Source: Rickettsiales bacterium
GTDB lineage: Bacteria; Pseudomonadota; Alphaproteobacteria; TMED127
NCBI GenBank assembly: GCA_002706585.1
Contig: PALU01000012.1
Span: forward strand, 15,098 to 22,322
Reading direction: 5' to 3'
DNA: 7,225 bases
Below the pieces are notes generated by a model. It was not told the origin of the DNA, ran no database searches, and worked only from the letters and a program-made list of their open reading frames with translations. A program made the position numbers and the translations under genes. This document shows positions 1 through 4,184 of the stretch, one piece after another (position 1 is the stretch's first letter; every line of letters begins with the position of its first letter).

Positions 1-1061
1 TCAATCCTATTGCTTTCTTTAAATTTAAGCTCTTCAAGACCGAAAAATTTTGATGTTCCTTTTGCGAATGAGGCTGCAACAAATAGAATTGGGTATTCAT
101 CAATTAATCTTGTAGAAAAAACTTTTTCTAATTTAATTCCATTTAATTCTGAATGAGAAACTTCTATATCACCAACTAATTCCATATTTACATATCTTTT
201 GTTTTTAATAAAAATTTTCCCATTCATTTTCTTTAGAGCATCTAACAATCCTATCCGAAAAAAATTTAAACCTACATTTTTTATTGTAATTCTACTGTCC
301 TCTATTAATAGTGCTGCAACTATTAAAAAAGCTGCAGAACTAAAATCACCAGGTATATAAAAATCTTTTGAGGCTAAAATTGTTGGTGAAATTAATTTGA
401 TATTATTTTTTCCTGATTTTTTTTTTACAATTATATTTGCACCCAAATAACCCAAAAGTCTCTCAGTATGATCTCTTGAGGGAATTTCTTCAATTATTTC
501 CGTTGTACCTTGAACAAATGTTCCAGCTAGTAAAATTGCACTCTTTACCTGAGCTGATCCAATTAATAATTTATGCTTCATAGGAATTGAAAAAAAATTA
601 TTTGAATTAATTTTAACCGGTAGACAACCATTGTTATGTTCAATTATTGTATTCATCTCTTTTAACGGATTAATTACTCTGAGCATTGGTCTTGAAGATA
701 GAGAACTATCACCAACAAGTGTTGCATTAATATTCCTTGTTGATAGTAAACCCATCATTAATCTTATTCCAGTTCCTGAATTTCCAAAATCTAATCTTTC
801 CTTAGGGTCTGAAAAAGCACCACCATTTCCAAAGACTTCATAATAATTTTTTCTTTTAACTATTCTAATACCTAATTTTTTAATTGAATTGAGGGTATTT
901 AAAATATCTTCAGATTCTAAAAGTCCAAAAATCTTTGAATTTCCAATACAAATAGATGCAAGTATCAAGGCTCTGTGAGAGATTGATTTATCTGAAGGTG
1001 CAGAAATTATTCCTTTAAGGGATTTACTTTTGTAAGATTTGAGAGTACAAAGTTTATTCAT
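1..1061 (-). CDS. aroA: 3-phosphoshikimate 1-carboxyvinyltransferase (EPSP synthase), class II, 3'-truncated by window edge
   Basis: Transfers the enolpyruvyl group of PEP to shikimate 3-phosphate, the sixth step of the shikimate pathway to aromatic amino acids, in the cytoplasm. Reading the minus strand from the ATG at 1061-1059 gives 353 uninterrupted codons running off the edge; full-length proteins are about 430-450 residues, so the last fifth is missing. Landmarks visible: DKSISHR at residues 24-30 (substrate Lys/Ser/Arg), FGNSGTG at 92-98 (PEP loop), RPM at 124-126, SAQVKSA at 169-175, RDHTE at 196-200, DEYP at 321-324 (catalytic Asp 321) and KESNRI at 348-353. The wording of these blocks matches the CP4/Bacillus-like class II enzymes rather than E. 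coli class I. The PEP loop has Gly at residue 96, where CP4 has Ala. No Shine-Dalgarno precedes the ATG (the preceding bases are A/T only). In many alphaproteobacteria cmk and rpsA follow aroA, but they would lie outside the window. Confidence 0.97.
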   Translation of the reverse strand, partial: MNKLCTLKSYKSKSLKGIISAPSDKSISHRALILASICIGNSKIFGLLESEDILNTLNSIKKLGIRIVKRKNYYEVFGNGGAFSDPKERLDFGNSGTGIRLMMGLLSTRNINATLVGDSSLSSRPMLRVINPLKEMNTIIEHNNGCLPVKINSNNFFSIPMKHKLLIGSAQVKSAILLAGTFVQGTTEIIEEIPSRDHTERLLGYLGANIIVKKKSGKNNIKLISPTILASKDFYIPGDFSSAAFLIVAALLIEDSRITIKNVGLNFFRIGLLDALKKMNGKIFIKNKRYVNMELVGDIEVSHSELNGIKLEKVFSTRLIDEYPILFVAASFAKGTSKFFGLEELKFKESNRI

Positions 1062-1070
1062 TATTTTTTT

Positions 1071-1082
1071 AATTTATAAATT
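1071..1082. promoter_or_regulatory. 12-bp palindrome AATTTATAAATT between divergent genes, candidate shared -10 region
   Basis: The 47-nt gap between aroA (leftward) and the zinc-ribbon gene (rightward) holds a perfect 12-bp palindrome that offers a TATAAA-type -10 hexamer on each strand (1075-1080 plus; 1078-1073 minus). Rightward initiation near 1087 would give a leader of about 22 nt containing the AGGAA ribosome site. Leftward initiation near 1066 would give an almost leaderless aroA message, which fits the lack of a Shine-Dalgarno there. No convincing -35 box was found for either direction, and A/T palindromes are common in DNA this A+T-rich, so this is a weak call. Confidence 0.3.
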
Positions 1083-1108
1083 ATTTATTGCTTCTAGGAA
1101 AGTTCATT

Positions 1109-1411
1109 ATGAAAGATTTCGAAAAAGGTGCGAAAAGAAAATGTCCAGCATGTTCAACACTTTTCTTTGACTTTAATAATTCTCCAATAATTTGTCCAAA
1201 TTGTGGCACAGAAGTAACCTCACTTCTTACAAATGTTTCAAAAAGAGGAAGACCTCCAAAGAATGCAAAGCCTGATACGCCTGTACCAGAAAATGCAGCA
1301 GAAGAAGATGTTAAGATTGAGGAAATCCCTGTAGAGGATACTGAAATTGCAGATATTGAAAATGATGAACCAGTTGAAGAGATAGTAGAAGTTCCAAAAG
1401 AAGAAGATTAA
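1109..1411 (+). CDS. FYDLN-type zinc-ribbon protein (TIGR02300 family) with acidic tail
   Basis: A 100-residue protein of unknown function found across alphaproteobacteria. The N-terminus has two knuckles, CPAC (Cys12, Cys15) and CPNC (Cys29, Cys32), predicted to bind one zinc ion, with FFDFN (19-23) between them matching the family's FYDLN signature. After a short basic segment with KRGRPPK at 45-51, the last 40 residues are very rich in Glu/Asp and probably disordered. ATG 1109 is chosen because AGGAA at 1096-1100 lies 8 nt upstream and because family members begin a few residues before the G.KR.CP block. An upstream TTG (1088) would add seven residues but places the Shine-Dalgarno inside the gene. 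Its position divergent from aroA and next to a tRNA-Ala is a familiar alphaproteobacterial arrangement. The zinc ribbon plus basic patch suggests nucleic-acid binding, but this is inference. Confidence 0.88.
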   Translation: MKDFEKGAKRKCPACSTLFFDFNNSPIICPNCGTEVTSLLTNVSKRGRPPKNAKPDTPVPENAAEEDVKIEEIPVEDTEIADIENDEPVEEIVEVPKEED

Positions 1412-1470
1412 ATTCTTAACTTCATAATATAGATTAGTTCAATCAACAATTTTTTTATTGTGTTCAAAAC

Positions 1471-1498
1471 TTCAAATGCTAAGCTTTTTTATTACTAA
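1471..1498 (+). promoter_or_regulatory. Weak candidate promoter for tRNA-Ala
   Basis: The 96-nt gap 1412-1507 shows TTCAAA (1471-1476), a 16-nt spacer and TACTAA (1493-1498), ending 9 nt before the mature tRNA. Both hexamers match sigma-70 consensus only partly, so chance is a real alternative. The same gap contains ACAAT/ATTGT around a six-T loop (1446-1461), which is too weak to be called a terminator for the zinc-ribbon gene. Confidence 0.2.
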
Positions 1499-1507
1499 TT
1501 GTTTTTT

Positions 1508-1583
1508 GGGGCTGTAGCTCAGTTGGGAGAGCGTCTGGATGGCATTCAGAAGGTCGTCGGTTCGATCCCGTCCAGCTCCACCA
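1508..1583 (+). tRNA. tRNA-Ala (anticodon GGC), CCA encoded
   Basis: A 76-nt cloverleaf folds by hand. The acceptor stem is 1508-1514 with 1573-1579, including the G3-U70 wobble that is the alanine identity element. The D-arm is 1517-1532. The anticodon stem is 1534-1538 with 1546-1550, and the loop 1539-1545 carries GGC at 1541-1543, reading GCC/GCU codons. The variable loop is AGGTC, the T-loop TTCGATC is at 1561-1567, and a templated CCA ends the gene. The T-stem (1556-1560 with 1568-1572) has an apparent U50-U64 mismatch, while its other four pairs are Watson-Crick. Discriminator base A73 is normal for alanine. Confidence 0.97.
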
Positions 1584-1604
1584 TAAAATATTAAGATTAT
1601 CAAT

Positions 1605-1629
1605 TTGATTACATCTAGAAGGATATAAT
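1605..1629 (+). promoter_or_regulatory. Candidate promoter for hsp20-DUF1150
   Basis: A perfect TATAAT occurs at 1624-1629, with TTGATT at 1605-1610 upstream. The 13-nt spacing is too short for a housekeeping promoter but resembles the spacing of heat-shock (RpoH) promoters, although no CCCCAT-like -10 is present. Initiation near 1636 would leave a leader of about 97 nt, which is a normal length for thermometer-controlled small heat-shock genes. An alternative is TTGAAT (1653-1658) with TAAATA (1676-1681) at 17 nt, which has worse hexamers. The 9-mer GTATTGAAT occurs twice (1650-1658 and 1683-1691). None of this is strong. Confidence 0.22.
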
Positions 1630-1684
1630 AATTTAAATTTAGAAAATTTGTATTGAATATTGGTTGTAAATGTAATAAATAAGT

Positions 1685-1735
1685 ATTGAATGCTTTTTAA
1701 GGTTCAATTAATCGCTCGATGAAAGAGGATTTATG
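1685..1735 (+). promoter_or_regulatory. ROSE-like RNA thermometer in hsp20 leader (predicted)
   Basis: Two adjacent stem-loops can be drawn just upstream of hsp20. The proximal one pairs 1707-1717 with 1725-1734: A1707-U1734, U1708-A1733, U1709/U1732 mismatch, A1710-U1731, A1711-U1730, U1712-A1729, C1713-G1728, bulged G1714, C1715-G1727, U1716-A1726, C1717-G1725, with loop GAUGAAA. It buries both the AGAGGA ribosome site and the AU of the start codon. UCGCU (1712-1716) facing AGGA with an unpaired G is the UYGCU hallmark of ROSE thermometers, which control small heat-shock genes in rhizobia and ibpA in enterobacteria. The distal hairpin pairs 1685-1695 with 1699-1708 (ATTGAA/TTCAAT base, bulged G1692). 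It shares 1707-1708 with the proximal stem, so the two may compete. On warming the proximal stem should open and allow translation. Confidence 0.6.
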
Positions 1736-2197
1736 AGTAGAATGTCACTTTTTAATAGCCCTTTTCTCCTAGGCTTTGATCACTTTGAAAGAACAGTAGA
1801 TCGAATATCAAAATTGTCCAGCGATTCGTATCCACCATATAATATTGAGCAAACATCAACAAACACCATAAGAATTACTATTGCAGTCGCCGGTTTTGAA
1901 AAGAAAGATCTTGATATAAGTTTAGAAGGTAATCAACTTCAAATTAGAGGCAATAAACAAGAAAATGATTCCGAAAAAATTTACATACATAGAGGTATTG
2001 CAACAAGACAATTTCTCCGGAACTTTGTTCTTGCAGAGGGTATTGAAGTTGAAGGCGCCTCTATGGATAATGGACTACTTTTTGTTGATTTATCTCAACC
2101 CATTAATAACGACGAATCTAAAAAAATTGAAATTCAAGATAATAAAAATAAGATTAAAAATAATAAACTAATTAACTTAGAGCTGAAAAATGACTAG
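1733..2197 (+). CDS. ibpA: Small heat-shock protein, Hsp20/IbpA family
   Basis: An ATP-independent holdase chaperone that binds unfolding proteins in the cytoplasm and keeps them accessible to DnaK/ClpB. It has 154 residues, normal for the family. The N-terminus SLFNSPFLLGFDHFER (5-20) is the alphaproteobacterial class A type. The alpha-crystallin domain spans about 35-125, with YPPYNIEQ at 33-40, AGFEKKDLDI at 53-62 and the end-of-domain block GIATRQFLRNF at 88-98, followed by DNGLLFVDL at 112-120. An IEI tripeptide at 132-134 is the I-x-I/V anchor used for oligomerisation. The Lys/Asn-rich tail 135-154 reflects A+T-rich codons. ATG 1733 has AGAGGA at 1724-1729 and sits in the predicted thermometer. 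The stop overlaps the DUF1150 start by 8 nt (ATGACTAG), suggesting translational coupling. Confidence 0.95.
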   Translation: MSRMSLFNSPFLLGFDHFERTVDRISKLSSDSYPPYNIEQTSTNTIRITIAVAGFEKKDLDISLEGNQLQIRGNKQENDSEKIYIHRGIATRQFLRNFVLAEGIEVEGASMDNGLLFVDLSQPINNDESKKIEIQDNKNKIKNNKLINLELKND

Positions 2198-2411
2198 TGA
2201 AACAAATAAGATTAAATTTGATGAACTCTTAGATGATGGAGAATCAGGATTAGCGTTTATAAAGAAAGAAAGCCACAAAGAAAACAACTTTAAAACTGAC
2301 GTTTTCACAGTCTATGGTGCAGATGGAACTTTGCTAGCGGCTTTTGATAATAAGGAAACCGCTCTAGCTGCAATAATGCAATCTGGTCTCAAACATATAA
2401 GTTTACATTAA
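2190..2411 (+). CDS. DUF1150 family protein, partner gene of hsp20
   Basis: A 73-residue cytoplasmic protein with no signal peptide or membrane segment. The GLAFIKK segment (20-26), YGADGTLLAAFDNKETALAA (42-61) and the terminal ISLH match the DUF1150 pattern, including the usual closing His. The family is largely confined to alphaproteobacteria and typically lies directly downstream of the small heat-shock gene, as here with an 8-nt overlap. A role connected with the Hsp20 chaperone or its regulation is a reasonable inference from that pairing, but no biochemical function is established that I know of. The gene's TAA (2409-2411) overlaps the stop of the convergent ptsN. Confidence 0.85.
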   Translation: MTSETNKIKFDELLDDGESGLAFIKKESHKENNFKTDVFTVYGADGTLLAAFDNKETALAAIMQSGLKHISLH

Positions 2412-2854
2412 TATTTAGAGAAAATTTTCATTACATTATTTGCATCATTTAATGCTCTAAGCTTTTTTAAATTCCCCTCTTTTTTTAAAAAATTAGATAT
2501 TGATGACAAAATTAGTAAATGTTCTGATTGAGTATCCTCAGGAGTAATAATTGCAAAAATCAAATCTACATTTTTTTTGTCTGATGATGAAAAATCTATA
2601 GAGTTCTTTAATTTAAGAAATAAAACAATAGTTTTATTGATACCTTCAATTTTTGTATGGGGTATTGCAGCACCTTGACCAACTCCAGTGGAGCCTAACA
2701 TCTCTCTTTTATTTAGTTTCTCAATAATTTTTATTGATTCTATCTTAATTTTTTTTTCTGCAATCTTTCCTATCTCTTTAAATAAGGCCTTCTTGCTATC
2801 TACACCTACCCCTAGATATATGGACGATAAATTCATAAATTCGTTAAGTTTCAT
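2408..2854 (-). CDS. ptsN: PTS IIA-like nitrogen-regulatory protein (EIIA-Ntr)
   Basis: The terminal phospho-acceptor of the PTS-Ntr relay (EI-Ntr, NPr, EIIA-Ntr). It does not transport sugar but regulates potassium handling and other physiology through protein contacts. The 148 residues cover the whole PTS_EIIA type-2 domain. LGSTGVGQGAAIPHT (53-67) contains the phosphorylated His66. A conserved Leu-rich segment, EHLLILSSISNFLKK, lies in the C-terminal third. Start ATG 2854 lies one nucleotide after the hpf TAA (2858-2856), with only a weak purine run (AAAAAGTAAG) ahead of it, so translation may depend on ribosomes finishing hpf. That makes the frame status of hpf relevant to ptsN expression. 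It is the last gene of the operon. Its stop overlaps that of DUF1150, and no hairpin terminator is visible downstream. Confidence 0.94.
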   Translation of the reverse strand: MKLNEFMNLSSIYLGVGVDSKKALFKEIGKIAEKKIKIESIKIIEKLNKREMLGSTGVGQGAAIPHTKIEGINKTIVLFLKLKNSIDFSSSDKKNVDLIFAIITPEDTQSEHLLILSSISNFLKKEGNLKKLRALNDANNVMKIFSKY

Positions 2855-2855
2855 C

Positions 2856-3432
2856 TTACTTTTTAGGATCTAGCCAACCAATATTACCATCAGAGCGTTT
2901 AAATAAAATATTTAGTCTATTTGTTTTAACATTTTTAAAAAAAATTGCATTTTGGTCATTCAAGTTCATAAACATCAATGCCTCACTAACTGATAGATTT
3001 TTAATTATTTCTTCAGACTCAGCAATTATAACGGGATTATCTACATCTAGATTCTTCCTAAGATTTTCTGGATCTTGAATTATATATTCATTGGCTTCAA
3101 GATATTTAACAGATTTTTTTTTTTAAACGGTGGTCTGTTAATTTTTTATGATATCTCCTTATTCTTTTTTTTATTTTTTCGTTTGCAATATTAAAACAGT
3201 CATAAGCATCATCACTTATGGCAGCAGCTTTTATAAAAATTGAGCTATCAACATGAATGTCAATTTCACACTTAAATTTTTTTTTATCTTTGGAAAACTG
3301 AATATTAGAACCAATAAAATTATCAACATATTTGGAAATTGATTTTTTTAAAGTAGTTTTCGCAAAACTAGTCAAAGAAGGACCTAACTTTGTTTGTTTA
3401 CCAGAAATTGATATGTTAGAATTTTCTATCAG
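2856..3432 (-). CDS. hpf: Ribosome hibernation promoting factor, long form, interrupted by a frameshift at an A11 tract
   Basis: Hpf binds the 30S decoding centre in stressed cells. Its long form also dimerises 70S ribosomes through a C-terminal domain. Frame one (3432-3106, 108 residues) holds the ribosome-binding domain: ISISGKQTKLG (7-17), a central strand CEIDIHVDSSIFIKA, then DDAYDCFNIANEKIKKRIRRY and HRLKKK, ending IC-stop just after the tract at 3124-3114. One frame over, from 3113 to the TAA at 2858-2856, 85 open codons encode the dimerisation domain (LSVSEALMFMNLNDQNAIFF, then LNILFKRSDGNIGWLDP), complete and well conserved. Ten A's instead of 11 would give one protein of about 191 residues, the usual alphaproteobacterial length. 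The likely start is CTG (3432-3430) overlapping the lptB stop, with AGGA (3444-3441) 8 nt upstream; no ATG/GTG/TTG exists in frame before TTG 3375, which would delete the conserved first strand. Sequencing error, young pseudogene or functional slippage cannot be told apart here. Confidence 0.88.
3114..3124 (-). repeat. A11 homopolymer (coding strand) at the hpf frame junction
   Basis: Eleven consecutive T on the plus strand, so 11 A in the hpf message. It separates the two frames of hpf exactly: upstream ...HRLKKK reads into ATC TGT TAA, downstream the dimerisation domain begins TCT GTT AAA. Joining them needs loss of one A (or gain of two) in DNA or mRNA, or a +1 ribosomal shift. A -1 shift does not help, because that frame also stops soon afterwards. 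Long A tracts of this kind are known substrates for RNA polymerase slippage in A+T-rich bacterial genomes. Confidence 0.9.
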
Positions 3433-4184
3433 AAATTTTTTCCTAAGTAAAAAGTTCTTACATTTTCATTCTTAACTATTTGATCTGGTGTTCCTTGAAA
3501 AAGAACTTTTCCATCAAAAATTATATATGCTCTATCAACAATTTCAAGAGTGCTCTTGACGTTGTGATCTGTTATAAGCACCCCAATATTTTTTTTTTTT
3601 AAATTTTGTACTAAATTTTTAACATCCTGAATTGCAATAGGGTCTATTCCTGCTAGAGGCTCGTCTAAAAGAATAAAATTGGGATTTGCAGCAAGTGATC
3701 TGGCGATTTCTAATCTTCTTCTTTCTCCACCAGATAGAGAAAGTGAAGGTGCATATCTTAGATGTTCAATTCCAAATTCGGTTAATAATTGTTCTAAAAT
3801 CTTAGATTTTTCATTTTTATTTTTTTTGGATCTTTCTAATATGGCTAAGATATTATCTTCTACATTCATACCCCTAAAAATTGATGATTCTTGTGGTAAA
3901 TAACCCAGACCAAGCTTTGATCTTCTATACATTGGAAGTGTAGATATATCCTCTTTATCAAGTAAAATTGATCCATGTTCAGAATTAAGTAATCCCATAA
4001 TAATATAGAATAATGTTGTTTTTCCTGCACCATTTGGTCCTAAAATTGCGACCGACTCTCCTCTATTTAAATTTACAGATACGTTATTTAATACCCTTTT
4101 ATTATCATAAGATTTCGTTACATTTTTCACCTCTAATCCAACATTATTTATTGCAACAAAAGGAATATCAATCTGATCATTCAT
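3429..4184 (-). CDS. lptB: LPS export ABC transporter ATP-binding protein
   Basis: The cytoplasmic ATPase dimer that, with LptF/LptG, extracts LPS from the inner membrane and drives it onto the LptC-LptA bridge. It has 251 residues with all nucleotide-binding motifs intact: Walker A GPNGAGKTT (49-57), Q-loop GYLPQESSIF (94-103), signature LSLSGGERRR (148-157), Walker B ILLDEP (171-176) with catalytic Glu175, D-loop Asp181 region, and switch His207 (TDHNVK). GYLPQESSIFRGM and the C-terminal RTFYLGKNF are typical of LptB rather than the related LivF/LivG transporters. A 12-A tract (3600-3589) encodes LKKKN at 195-199 and stays in frame. The start overlaps lptA by 8 nt (ATGAATGA), and the stop TGA lies within the CTGA shared with hpf. 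The usual next gene, rpoN, is absent. Confidence 0.97.
   Translation of the reverse strand: MNDQIDIPFVAINNVGLEVKNVTKSYDNKRVLNNVSVNLNRGESVAILGPNGAGKTTLFYIIMGLLNSEHGSILLDKEDISTLPMYRRSKLGLGYLPQESSIFRGMNVEDNILAILERSKKNKNEKSKILEQLLTEFGIEHLRYAPSLSLSGGERRRLEIARSLAANPNFILLDEPLAGIDPIAIQDVKNLVQNLKKKNIGVLITDHNVKSTLEIVDRAYIIFDGKVLFQGTPDQIVKNENVRTFYLGKNF
3589..3600 (-). repeat. A12 homopolymer inside lptB, in frame
   Basis: Twelve T on the plus strand, the longest single-base run in the window. Unlike the A11 tract in hpf, it leaves the reading frame intact. It lies between the Walker B and H-switch motifs, so slippage here would truncate LptB just before its switch histidine. Confidence 0.9.

Noticed and set aside
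631..843. Plus-strand open frame of 70 codons
   Set aside because: It lies wholly inside aroA on the other strand, which shows clear conserved motifs; this is a shadow frame without a recognisable protein.
1088..1108. TTG 1088 start for the zinc-ribbon protein
   Set aside because: ATG 1109 has AGGAA at proper spacing, and the extra seven residues match nothing in the family.
1446..1461. Possible intrinsic terminator after the zinc-ribbon gene (ACAAT, six T, ATTGT)
   Set aside because: Only five weak A/T-dominated pairs, and the T run is in the loop instead of after the stem.
1965..2171. Plus-strand open frame of 68 codons inside hsp20
   Set aside because: Alternative frame of a well-supported gene, with low-complexity Lys/Ile content from A+T richness and no ribosome site.
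3106..3124. -1 programmed ribosomal frameshifting (dnaX-like) at the hpf A tract
   Set aside because: A -1 shift enters the third frame, which stops within about 15 codons; joining the two hpf domains needs +1 reading or a one-base shorter (or two-base longer) transcript.
3106..3375. hpf annotated as a 89-residue gene starting at TTG 3375 and ending at 3106
   Set aside because: This start drops the conserved SGKQ strand, which is encoded in frame upstream, and this end ignores the intact dimerisation domain one frame over. The locus is better described as a frameshifted long hpf from 3432 to 2856.
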